The notes beneath the pieces are model-generated. The model worked only from the letters and a program-made list of their open reading frames with translations, was not told where the DNA came from and searched no databases. From the NCBI RefSeq assembly GCF_963678635.1, contig NC_087067.1, positions 21,771,547 through 21,835,546 of the forward strand: a stretch of DNA of 64,000 bases, read 5' to 3'. Shown piece after piece: positions 11,365 to 21,784 of this stretch. The first letter of the stretch is position 1; each line of letters starts with the position of its first letter. Source of the DNA: Symsagittifera roscoffensis. Taxonomy: Eukaryota > Xenacoelomorpha > Acoela > Convolutidae. A program made the position numbers and the translations under genes.

Positions 11365-13268
11365 ACCCCTTCCAAATAAAGAAAAATAAAAACACAAACT
11401 TGTTAAAATTCTTTCAAAATTCATTAATATCTTGCACTAAATGGTGTAATAAAAATCATACCAAATGTAGTAAATTAATCTATAAATTATTTCCCCATGA
11501 AGCAGTAAAATTAAATACGATGAAAACTGTTAATTTTAAAATTTCCCTAAACGCAGTAAAATTCAAAATTCTATGTAGTAAATTGATAAAATGGAAACGC
11601 AGTACTAACCTTTTGATATTTTCATTCACTCGCACAAGAATTCTATCCAAACTCGCACAGCTCGCCCACGAAGAATTGTTTAAATAATGATTTTAACTTT
11701 CAAGTTTTCACACTCAACAATTCTAACACACGATAACAATTTTCAAACTTTCCTTTAACCCGGTTGGAAACGAATTATATAGTAAACCAAACTAACCAAC
11801 GCAGCTTACTAAACACCCCAAATCATAAAATAACAGCATGACTAAGAAAAGAAAACCAACAGTACCCAAACTGGGTTAACCCAGTTCAAAACTGGATAAT
11901 TTATTCTTTTGAAGACTATTATTAAGTCAAAGAAATAATAAAACACAAAAAAGTCGCAAGACAAACCCATACCAAAAACAATTTGATTTTTGAAAAAAAG
12001 ACACGACCAAAGTAACATAAGAAAGATCAACATAAACCCAGCATGAAAAATTATCACCTAGCAGGACCTCTCAAAGAAACAGCACGAAATCATACTCCCA
12101 CTCCTGGCCTAACCCACCAGAGAGGACGTCCTGAGCATGCTCTATAGCCGGCCTAACCCACCGCGCTACATCCACGCTTTGTGACCACACTTCTATTTTT
12201 AATAAGAGGTACTCAAGGGTGACTAACTCTTCAAAATAACCAAACTAAAACAAAACGCTTTTGTGAAAACGATCAACTAAAATCATGATTAAAAAATTGG
12301 ACTAACAAAATTTTATAGAATGTAAATTATACCTTACAGTATATAGATCAATACACAACAACAAAGACGAACACCAAAGACTAGATGACCCCATCACACT
12401 CAAACAAAAGAATGCCTAAAAACAACCGATATGCCGCACACAATCACAACTCAAAGGATTTAGAGTACGACTTGACTTCGCAGAAAAGGACTTCATTGAA
12501 CTAGACCAATGACCACCTCGATGTTCAAGTATACGTACAGATCCGAGTTACGAGGCATCCCTTCGACACACGATCTCCACGACATTATCAGACGAGGTTG
12601 AACACAAACAAGTTCTCTACATAATACAGAAAAACCCGTTATAGCAAATCATTTTGAAATCAGATTGATTTCATGGGGGATCACAGTCGTTGTCACAAGA
12701 CGACACAACGATTGTATGTCCCTAACTCCAGCGTCCTGGAACTTCTTCAACAAGAAGAACCGGACAAGAATATGATGTTCGCCAAATACCAACGTTCATC
12801 ATCCATCCTTCGAATTGCAGAAAGATTATTCTAAAAAACTCTGTAAAACCCGGATGGGTGGAACCTGATCTAAACTACATTTTATAATTGGATAAATTGG
12901 ATATTTTACCACTGTAAAGTTTTTAATATTAACCAGTCATAATCCATCTAACTATCAACCCACTTATTTGTAAGTGCTGAAATTACTTGTAATTTCAGCA
13001 CCAGAGAGATTTGAATTTAACTTAGAAATTAGTTGCCTCTCCAAGAGAACTTCAGCAGCCGCAATAAACCAGTATACCCTAGATCTATTGAGCCTAGCAG
13101 AGACTAGTTAAACACCCTGAGACTAGTAAGTATAAGAGTCAGATTAGGATCGGTATTAGACTAAGAAGTTGCACGAATCTATCCGGCCGAAAATAAGATA
13201 GAGTGACGAGCAGACGGTGTACCCTATCCGAAATTACTCTATGAGTTAACCACATCGGTTCTAACTCA
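11365..13268 (+). mobile_element. 5'-truncated relative of the 18-kb LTR element (3' region plus LTR)
   Basis: This block is the reverse complement of 19758 to about 21700, with moderate divergence. It keeps roughly 1.5 kb of 3' non-coding sequence and one LTR and lacks all coding genes. Shared landmarks are the TTCGTGGGCGAGCTGTGCGAG region, the duplicated GGCCTAACCCACC motif and the LTR. Its sense strand is plus, opposite to the intact element about 6.5 kb away. The left breakpoint near 11365 is approximate, and no second LTR or target duplication is present. It is an older, decayed insertion that is useful for comparing conserved positions. Confidence 0.88.
12859..13268 (+). repeat. LTR of the truncated element (about 410 bp)
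   Basis: It begins TGGAACCTGATCTAAAC and ends TTCTAACTCA, the same TG...CA ends as the LTRs at 19758 and 37440 read on their sense strand. Scattered substitutions against those LTRs show it is older. Immediately upstream is CCCGGATGGG, identical to the sequence before the 3' LTR of the intact element. Confidence 0.9.
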
Positions 13269-15118
13269 ATTTTACAAGGAGTGCTTAGCAAATTTAATCC
13301 GAAAATAATGTTGCTGAGGTTGATTACCTTAACCTGGTCTGTCTCTGGAGGAAGAGGATGTCGACTTGATTCCCTTGATTAACTATTATAGTTATTGTAT
13401 TATTCTTAAAAAATCAAAAAAATCAACTTTTTTAAATGTTTTTTTTTTTAAATACAGCTCACCTAAGAGTTCAAATTTATTCAATTGATAATGTGTTTGC
13501 TTTCAATGGCGTTTTTTTCTACACTGTTTTAACTCTGCTGCAATCAATTCAAAAGATGAAAAAATTAGCAATCTCATTTCTAAACTTTCAGCATGAAATA
13601 AAAGTAAGAAAAAAGATTAAATTTGCAGACTTAGTGCATTATGATGAAAGTCTATCAATTGATGTCTGGAGCGTGAAATATAATTTTGCTGGCTGAAATT
13701 TAAACCCAATGAAAGGAACTCTAATCTTAGCTTCTTAGAACTGAATAAAACCCTGCCAGTGTTATCAATTCTTTTAGTTCTTTTCTATTAGACATATACA
13801 TTGAGTGAATAAAGAGAGGTGATGGGGGAGGGGGTGGGGGAGGTTGAGTGATTCCATTTCATTTCAAACTAGTTGGTTTTTGATATTTAATTTACATTTT
13901 TGGCATGAATTTAACAAAAAAAGACAAGATTTTAGTTTGTTATCGAAAGCCAAAGAAAAAATTCAATCGTTTCGATTGACTGCCTTAAAAATGTACCAAA
14001 TAATTAGCAAATTTGTTCAAACACCAACTGTGACGGTTTTTTAAACGATTAATGGGTTTCGAAACGAATAACGAATAATTAGTTTTTTTAAACACCCACA
14101 CTTTAACGGCATTTTGGACGCATTTTGACCTCATTTTGAACAAACCCAGCAAATGCAGATGATTTATTCCTCCTCTTGAATAGCTGAAGAATTGTTAAAC
14201 CTACAATCAGATAGAATTCGCAATAAAAAACTACCAGAGACATTTATATCGATCTGCTTATGTTAATTGAACAATCGGCTTAAGTGCCCTGACCTTTTCA
14301 ATTTCCACAAAAGTGCTTAATTATTTAAACTGGCAGACGTCTCTGCGCTTTCTATCAAGACAAGATTAAGACAAAGATTAGCTGAAAATTTCACAAAGAC
14401 TCAATTCACCTTTTAGAAAGTGCCGAAAGTCCTTTAGTGTATTTTCATCTTTTAAGGAAAAACATGTCCCCGTGCGTTCAAAAAAATGTAGAGATTTGCT
14501 GAGAACCTTACAAAGACTGAATTCAACTTTAAAATAACGCCTTTGTCTGTTGACTCAATTTTTTTTTGCATAGGTTTCCATTTTGGCCGGCGGTATTTGA
14601 CAAATTTCGCATCAAAAACAAGTCACCGATTGGTGTGAATTTTAACAAGCACTTTGCCTTTCCAATTTGAGAGCAATTTTATATCTTCAACACTCATATA
14701 GAACAGCAAGAAAAAAACATATCAACACTATTTTGGCTAAACTGTTTGCATTGAAATAGCAAACAGAAATGAACAGCTAAGGGCTGTCCTTATATATTTT
14801 TTAAAATTGCTATAGTGTCAGTCTAGACCTTTCTTTTTTCAGATGAAATAATTAATCTTATATCAGTTCCCCTTCAAAAAATCCCCTGTTATAATTTTTA
14901 GTTATTCGTAAAGTACTTAAAAATCGGTCATATATGTATTAGGGGCCGACGTTTTCTGAGAGAAATTTATGACGTGTTTATTCAAAAATGATTTTTTATT
15001 TAGCAATTTAAATAAGGAAGCAAAGTAAGTGCAAATAAATTATACACTGATTTGGTGGCTTCACTTTATCCTTAAATTGTATGAAAAAAGAGCTTGTCAT
15101 AAAGTTTTTAAACAATTT
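13269..15118. other. Unassigned stretch
   Basis: No gene, RNA gene or mobile element could be supported. The only distinctive local feature is a G-rich run at 13823-13843 (three blocks of five G separated by single bases), a possible G-quadruplex on the plus strand. Short open frames at 13436-13696 and 13844-14044 have no recognisable content. Confidence 0.4.
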
Positions 15119-15500
15119 CATTACGAGGCCAAACTGTGCATTCTGTGCATTGTAATTGGGTTCCGCAACAGGCCAAAATCAGATTTGTCGCGGAATCCGC
15201 AATTTTGCTACTTTTCTTTGATCTTCTTCGCTGTTTTGGATTCCACGAACAAATACCAAAACATTGTACCGCTCAAAATTGCTCCAAAAATAGGCGAAAT
15301 CCAGAACATTTTTTTGGAATCCACAAACAATCAATTAGACATTTGTATAGTTAAACTGAGCTTTTGCGGATTCTGCAAGTGTAAGCGGAATCCGCAACGT
15401 GTAAGTGGAATCCGCAAATTGTAAGTGGAATCCGCATTTTGTTTGCGGATTCCGTTTACATATATGTATATGTGTAGTATAGCGTTTAAAATTATATCTT
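15119..15500 (-). repeat. GCGGATTCCGC repeat, inverted copy (left arm of an inverted pair)
   Basis: It starts with CATTACGAGGCCAAACTGTG, the exact reverse complement of the last 20 bases of the copy ending at 16757. It runs through many reversed TGTAAGTGGAATCCGCA motifs and ends near GTAGTATAGCGTTTAAAATT. It matches the 839-1255 repeat in reverse. Confidence 0.75.
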
Positions 15501-15619
15501 TTAATTACTAGTCACCAGAAAAAATCAATCTCAATTACTAGATTGATCAACTACCAGTTGAAACGTTTCGTCTCAGTTCCTGTCAACCCCACTTCGATCT
15601 CAAACCCTGTCAATTTCGA

Positions 15620-16290
15620 TCTCAACTTCGATTCCAAATATTGACCTACTGAGCTTCAATACCAAACACTGACCTACCAATCCCAAATACTGACCTATTT
15701 CGATCTGAACTTCGATCCCAAATACTGATGCAATCCCAAATAAATACTGACCTAATTCGGCGATATGCTGTGCGTTGTGTTTCCAAATACTCTCAAGCCA
15801 TGGACTGCAAATATATAATTTATTCGGCGTTATGCTTCCAAAATCTGTAATTGGGGTTGACACAATCCTAAATACTGACCTAATTTGGCGATATGCTGTG
15901 TGTTGTGCTTCCATTCAATTTCAACCCAATGACTACAAATATTGAATTTATTCGGCGTTATGCTTCCAAAATCTGTAATTGGGGTTGACACATTCCTAAA
16001 TACTGACCTAATTTGGCGATATGCTGTGTGTTGTGCTTCCATTCAATTTCAACCCAATGACTACAAATATTGCAAACATTGACCTAATTTGGCGATATGC
16101 TGTGTGTTGTGCTTCCATTCAATTTCAACCCAATGACTACAAATATTGAATTTATTCGGCGTTATGCTTCAAAAATCAGTATTTGCGATTGACACAATCA
16201 CAAACACTGACCTAAATTGGCGATATGCTGAGTGTTGTATTTCCACACACTCTCAATCCAACGACCCCAAAAATTGAACTTAGTCGCTGT
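15620..16290. repeat. 128-bp tandem repeat, about five copies
   Basis: The phrase GGCGATATGCTG recurs at about 15760, 15888, 16016, 16092 and 16220. This gives spacings of 128, 128, 76 and 128 bp; the 76-bp spacing reflects one unit with a 52-bp internal deletion. Other phrases (TTATTCGGCGTTATGCTTCC and AATTTCAACCCAATGACTAC) recur in register. No coding meaning is seen. Confidence 0.88.
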
Positions 16291-16339
16291 TTCCAAAATA
16301 CTAAAAGCTGACATCCAACGACTTAGTTAGTAAATGTTC

Positions 16340-16757
16340 TGAGATTTGTTTGTGGATTCCGCTGACAATGGTTGAGTCCTTGCTTTTAAATTCCGCATTG
16401 CTATAGATAAGAATTCCAGCTCTAGCTTTTAATTGTTTATATGCAAGTTCAGTAGTAGATAAAATTCTGAATCCACTTACAGTTTCCGGAATCCGCTTAC
16501 ATATGCGGATTCCGCTTACATTTTGTGGAATCCACTTACAGTTGTGGAATCCAGAACAACTAGCTATATCCGCTTGTTGCGGAATCCGCGGCACAACAAA
16601 TGTTACGTTACAAGTATTTGTAGGCGGAGTCCACGGAAGTTTTGTAAGTGGAATCCACTCACGTCTTGGAACATGTTTATAGGTTTGTCTATGGAGTCCA
16701 GGAACATACAGACACAAAATTGTGCGCCTATCCAGTACACAGTTTGGCCTCGTAATG
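16340..16757 (+). repeat. GCGGATTCCGC repeat (right arm of an inverted pair)
   Basis: It ends with CACAGTTTGGCCTCGTAATG (16738-16757), the exact reverse complement of 15119-15138. It contains repeated GGAATCCGCTTACA motifs. Together with 15119-15500 it encloses the 128-bp tandem repeat. Confidence 0.75.
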
Positions 16758-18877
16758 TTTAAAAATCAGAGAAAAAAACCAAAATTGAGATAAACACGTT
16801 TTTTTATTTTTTGTGATTGAAAAACTAAAAATAATTTGCTAATTAGGGCTTTACTACGCTAAGATAAAATTAAACCTTCAAAAAACAGGCCTCTACTTTT
16901 GACGATACACTTTTTCAAGGTAGATGTTTTCTAGCTTTGTGAAAAACTTTACGTTTTTCTCATGTAATTCTGTGAGAAAATTATGCAATTAGTATAAATG
17001 GTCAAAAACCGAAAGCCGTTTTTTTTTTAATTTTTGACTCTGAAATCGTTTCGGATAGAAAAACCCTCGGTTATGGTGTTTTCGGAGCGGAAATCAAATA
17101 AATTTTGAATTTTTGTGTATGGAACACAGCTGAAATTTTATTCATAAATATATAACTGCTTGTCATACATTTTTTATCTATGGAAAAATGCTTACCATGC
17201 AGGATTTATGCAAGTTTTGTATGTTGAACGTGCAGGAAATTGTAGAAAAAGAAGTATTTCATATATAAAAATTAGGTGATTTGAAGTTTCTTGTCACGCC
17301 AGGGATTGTTATTCAATTACCTTTTTCTTCAAATAACTTTTCAAACAGGTGCAAAAAACGGGACTATTTGTCGTAAGTATCGTTTAACCAGCACAGTCTT
17401 TTAAAATATTTTTTGAACGCAAGTTCGAATTGTTTTTCAATTCAAGCAGAATTTCTATAACTGTGAAACAGTAAGTGCCTGAAAGTCTATTGTCATTATT
17501 TGAATTTGGTAAAAAAAAACATAGGCCGGTTCATCGCCGGTTCTTGTTTCTTGTCACTAGTTTTCTGCCGAGTCAGTCCCCGTGATTTGCTGCTGCTCCA
17601 TACCACATGGTGTTTACTCGACTTTTCACCCCATTTTTCTGCCTTTTTTTCCTGTGATTTGTTAGTGCGATGTACCAGTTGTAATTTTTCGGTTGTTTTA
17701 TTCATCGTTTTTTTCGTGCCCTTAGATTTCTTGTTTTGTCCAGATGGTATTTTTACGCACTTTGGGTGTGCTGGTGCTCCCGGATTTTATTACCTAAAAA
17801 TCGAAAGCTTGTGTTATGACGCGCCAATTTGACGGCGACAAAGTAACTGAATTGTGTTGATCTACAGTTTGCAAAGTTTTTTTTTTGATTGGGCGAAAAA
17901 GCAAACCCTCTGAACCTTAGTAATCAGGGTTGTTTTTTAAAGGCTGTTTGATGGCTGTACATCAGAATTTCTTGTCTTCTGTCTTGTTTTTTTTCGGAAC
18001 GTGGTTGATTCTTAATTTTTTTTTGGTTTTGCTACGTTTTTTTGGCCCTTGAGACGATTTTTGAAGTTCTTTACTGACTTTATTGTAACACTTTTTGTTT
18101 TTTCAACCCTGAATTTTAAAAATCCAAAGCTCGAATTGTTTTGCTTTCAGGCTGGTTGCTATTTCGGTCTACTATTTCCTGATGTTTGTCACAACTTTTA
18201 CTACGAATTACTACTTCATCCTCCGACCTGTAGTCCATGTCATGCATTCGCTCTGATGTCTGACGTGAGCAGCGGCTTATATGTGTTTTTATCTAAAAGT
18301 TTGTTCTGACTCCTAGTTGCTGCCAGGTTTGAGGGAGCTATTTTTGGACGCCTCCTCATATGTATATCCAATGTTTTGGTGTCATTTGTAGGGTTCTGGA
18401 TAGTTTTGCTACATCCGATGCTAATTTGTATGGTTTATTCTTTGAACCTAATTTCAACATTCCCAGCCTCATTTTTCAAGCTTGTATTAAGCGTCTGCTA
18501 ATCCGATAGCTCTATAATTGCCCAGCGACGCAAAAAAAAATTTTTTTTTGCTATTGTCTCTACAAAAAGTTTCTTCACTTGAAAAAAAATACCCTGGTTA
18601 CAACTAATTAGGATGGGTTTTTTGTTATTCACGGTTTAATTTTGCACGATTTTAATTGCAGCAACGGCTGTTGCTAATTTTAACCAGCTTAAATGTCAGG
18701 TATTTTGAAAGCCTATCTATCGCTGGTAGTTAGTGTGATTCCTTGTTCAGTTCGTCGGGCATTGGAACGGCGAAGTTTAGCTGTACCTCTTTGTTAGGTT
18801 AAACTAATTGCTCTAACTTTTTGGTGTTTTTCTTAAGTGCTTAAAGTTTTCTATCTTTTTCTCCACTATTGTGCGGT

Positions 18878-18931
<54 letters not shown>

Positions 18932-19329
18932 CCCGCCTCATAGCAGACAAAAACTGACAAAATATCATTAGGTTACTATACATTTTAAAATAAAATCAAA
19001 TGGTAGAAAAGTATTCGTGAAAACTTTTATTGTCAAAGTTTTTTTTATCATCGATTGAATGAAAAACCGTCTCAAACTTGATGATTGTTTGAAATTTTTT
19101 TGAAAGTCGAAGCACAAACGGTTTTTTTTGGCCAAAATGATCAGACCTCTAATTTTGATAATCTATTATATATTTAAATGCGGGCTTCACTATCTCGCCA
19201 TGCTTAAGCTTTTTCAACGTATTATTTTTGCATGTTTAAGCTATATCGTATATTGCAATGGATAAGAATTTTTTTCGATTTTTCAATTTGATTTCAGTAG
19301 TTATTTTATCGAGTTTAAATTGAGCAGCC
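16758..19329. other. Unassigned AT-rich stretch
   Basis: No supported gene. Open frames at 17500-17832 and 18049-18309 are T-rich and show no domain. The only simple repeat is the TA microsatellite at 18881-18930. Confidence 0.4.
18881..18930. repeat. (TA)25 microsatellite
   Basis: Fifty uninterrupted bases of alternating T and A, followed by GCCCGCC. Confidence 0.97.
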
Positions 19330-19757
19330 CAATATCGAATTAGCGGTTGCGACTTGGCCTCCAATTTTGAATGCCCGAATCATTTTAGTTAACGAGATAA
19401 GACGTTTTTTGAGACTTTTTCAGAAATTTCAGAAATTTCAAAAAACAAAATAATTTACAAAACTTGAAGTGTCCAACTCTGTAGTTGGGTGCTGTTTCCA
19501 ACTCTGTAGTTGGGTGCTTATAGCTACTTTTTCTACTATCTTGCCTCCAAATCTGACTGTTCAAATCCTTGTAGTTTTCGAGATCTGACGTTTTTTGTGA
19601 TTTTTTTCAAAAAATTTTCAGAAAAATTTATATTAATTTTTTTTTCGCAAAATCTGTAATTCCCAACCCTGTAGTTGGGACCTGTCAGAGTATTCTCAAA
19701 GATAACGAATCTTGACTTCAAATATGACTGCTCAATTCTTTGTAGTTTTCGAGATAT
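19330..19757 (+). repeat. About 170-bp satellite, left part
   Basis: Degenerate tandem units share TTGCCTCCAAATNTGACTG, then TTTGTAGTTTTCGAGATATGACG, then CAACYCTGTAGTTGGG. The TTGTAGTTTTCGAG phrase occurs near 19567 and 19739, a spacing of about 172 bp. The array is interrupted by the 18-kb retroelement and resumes at 37852. Confidence 0.82.
19754..19757. repeat. Target site duplication, left (ATAT)
   Basis: ATAT precedes the LTR here and follows the other LTR at 37848-37851. Removing the element and one ATAT rejoins an uninterrupted satellite unit, which confirms both boundaries. Confidence 0.93.
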
Positions 19758-19955
19758 TGAGTTAGGACCGAAGTGTAACTCATAGAGTAATTTCGGATAG
19801 GGTACACCGTCTGCTCGTCACGCTATCTTATTTTCGGCCGGATAGATTCGTGCAACTTCTTAGTCTAATACCGATCCTAATCTTACTCTTATACTATCTA
19901 GTCTCAGGTTGTTTAACTAGTCTCTGCTAGGCTCAATAGATCTAGGGTATACTGG

Positions 19956-19961
19956 TTTATT
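19956..19961 (-). promoter_or_regulatory. Polyadenylation signal AATAAA in the 3' LTR
   Basis: The sense strand reads GCCGCAATAAACCAG. The same hexamer lies at 37638-37643 in the 5' LTR and in the truncated copy (near 13066). Its position about midway through the LTR is suitable for transcript end formation. It is a motif match only. Confidence 0.6.
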
Positions 19962-20022
19962 GCGGCTGCTGAAGTGCTCGGGAGAGTCCAACTAATTTCT
20001 AAGTTAAATTCAAATCTCTCTG

Positions 20023-20050
20023 GTGCTGAAATTACAAGTAACTTCAGCAC
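20023..20050. repeat. LTR inverted repeat (28 nt)
   Basis: GTGCTGAAATTAC and GTAACTTCAGCAC are arms with a short spacer and one mismatch. The same element is at 37705-37732. In the truncated copy (12974-13001) the palindrome is perfect over 28 nt. Confidence 0.8.
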
Positions 20051-20165
20051 TTACAAATAAGTGGGTTGTTAGTTAGATGGATCATGATTGGTTAATATTA
20101 AATACTTTACATTGGTAAAACATTTAATTTATCCAATCATAAAATGTAGTTTAGATCAGGTTCCA

Positions 20166-20172
20166 CCCATCC
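20166..20172 (-). other. Candidate polypurine tract (GGATGGG)
   Basis: The sense strand reads CCCGGATGGG directly before the TGGAACC start of the 3' LTR, and the truncated copy has the same bases at 12852-12858. The purine run is short and interrupted by one T, so it is a weak tract, but the position and conservation fit plus-strand priming. Confidence 0.5.
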
Positions 20173-21702
20173 GGGTTTTACAGAGTTTTTTAGAATAGTT
20201 CTTCTGCAATTCGAAGGATGGATGATGGACGTTTGTTTTTGGCGAACATCATAATTTTCTTCCGTCTCCTCTTTTGTTAGGAGAGTTCCAGGAAGCTGGA
20301 GTTAGAGACATAAGACGTTGTGTCTTCTAGTGACAACGACTACGTCTTTGCAACAAACTCAAATCTGATTTCAGAATGGTTTGCTATGTCAGGTTTTTCT
20401 GTTCTGCGTGGAGAACTTCTTTTGTGTATGATCTAGTTTGGGAATGGCGTGGAGATTGTGCGTGGAGGGGATGCCTGGTTACTCGGATCTGTACGTATAC
20501 TTGAACATCGAGGTGGTCATTGGTCTAGTTCAATGAAGTCCTTTTCTGCGAGGTCAAGTCGTACTCTAAATCCTTTGAGTTGTGATTGTAAGCGGCATAT
20601 CGATTGTAGTTGGTCATTCTCTCTCGAGTGTAGTGGGGTCGTCTTGTCTTTTGATGTTCGTCCTTGGTGTTGTATTCTGATCTATGTATTGCATCATGTG
20701 ATTTTACATTTTATAAAATTTTTATTAGTTTAATATTTTTTAATAATGATTTTAGTTAGTTGTTTTCACAAAAGCTTTTTGTTTTAGTTCGGTTATTTTG
20801 AAGAGTTACTCACACTTGAGTAGCTCTTATTAAAAATAGTGGTGTGGTCACAAAGCGTGGATGTAGCGCGGTGGGTTAGGCCGGCTATAGAGCATGCTCA
20901 GGACGTCCTTCCTGGTGGGTTAGGCCAGGAGTGGGAGTATGATTTCGTGCGGTTTTTGTGAGGGGTCCTGTTATGTGACAACGTTTTATGTTGGGTTTGT
21001 TGTGGTCTTACTTATGTTTTGTTGGTTGTGTCCTTTTTTCAAAAATCAAATTGTTTGTGGTATGGGTTTGTCTTTCGACTTTTTTGTGTTTTATTATTTC
21101 TTTCTTAGACTTTATAATAGTCTTCAAAAGAATAAATTATCCAGTTTTAAACTGGGTTAATCCGGTTTGGGTACCGTTGGTTTCTTTTTCTAAGTCATGC
21201 TGTTATTCTATGATTTGTGGTATTTAGTAAGCTGCGTTGGTTAGTTTTGTTTAGTATATGATTCCTTTCCAACCGGGTTAAAGGAAAGTTTGAAACATGT
21301 TATTATATGTTAGAGTTGTTGAGTGTGAAAACTTGAAACTGAAATTCATTATTTTAAACAATTCTTCGTGGGCGAGCTGTGCGAGTGTGGATAGAATTTC
21401 TGTGCGAATGAATGAAAATATCAAAAGGTTAGTACTGCATTTGTATTTATTTAATTTACTACATAGAATTTAGAAATTTACTGCTAGTCATGGGGGAATA
21501 TTAAGATACAAATTTTCATCATAATTAGATTTACTGCTTGTGGGGGAAAATTTTAGAAATGAATTTACTGCATTGGTATTAAATTTATAAATCTATAAGT
21601 GTAAAAGATTAATCGAATTTTTGAAATCTGTTTGATGAAATTTGCGATTTTTATTTGTCTTTTGTGGTTTTTGTAGGTGATCGTCGGATGAAGGCTAAAA
21701 AT
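20173..21702 (-). other. Long 3' non-coding region of the element
   Basis: About 1.5 kb between the last ORF and the 3' LTR holds no sense ORF above about 60 codons, yet it is conserved in the truncated copy (11365-12858). It includes a duplicated motif GGCCTAACCCACC (about 20870-20925, sense strand) around a GAGCATGCTC palindrome, and several GCAGTAAATT repeats near 21440-21570. A structured RNA or packaging or export role is possible; that is inference only. Confidence 0.6.
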
Positions 21703-21781
21703 CTAAAGAAAACATGAATAAAGTATGGTGAGTTTTTTAATATTTTAATTAGTTAGTAATATTCATTTAATTCATACTTAC
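21703..21781 (-). other. Candidate 79-bp spliceosomal intron in the 3' UTR
   Basis: On the sense strand the stop codon of the 601-aa ORF is followed at once by CAG/GTAAGT, a consensus donor (GT at 21781-21780). A TACTAAC branch-type motif lies inside. A pyrimidine-rich TTTTCTTTAG ends at 21703 as acceptor. The stop is only 3 nt upstream of the donor, so an exon junction there would not be expected to trigger nonsense-mediated decay. RNA evidence is not available here. Confidence 0.55.
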
Positions 21782-21784
21782 CTG

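Larger units (their letters stand above)
19758..20165 (-). repeat. 3' LTR of the 18-kb element
   Basis: On the plus strand it reads TGAGTTAGGACC...CAGGTTCCA. It is 408 bp and matches 37440-37847 except at 20150. On the sense strand it carries AATAAA (19961 to 19956), which would serve 3' end formation in this copy. An inverted repeat at 20023-20050 can form a hairpin. Confidence 0.96.

Noticed and set aside
19758-21781. Terminal inverted repeats of a giant DNA transposon, formed with 11365-13268
   Set aside because: The inverted similarity is explained by an LTR plus 3' region of a second, oppositely oriented copy; target duplication and LTR pairing define the element as 19758-37847.
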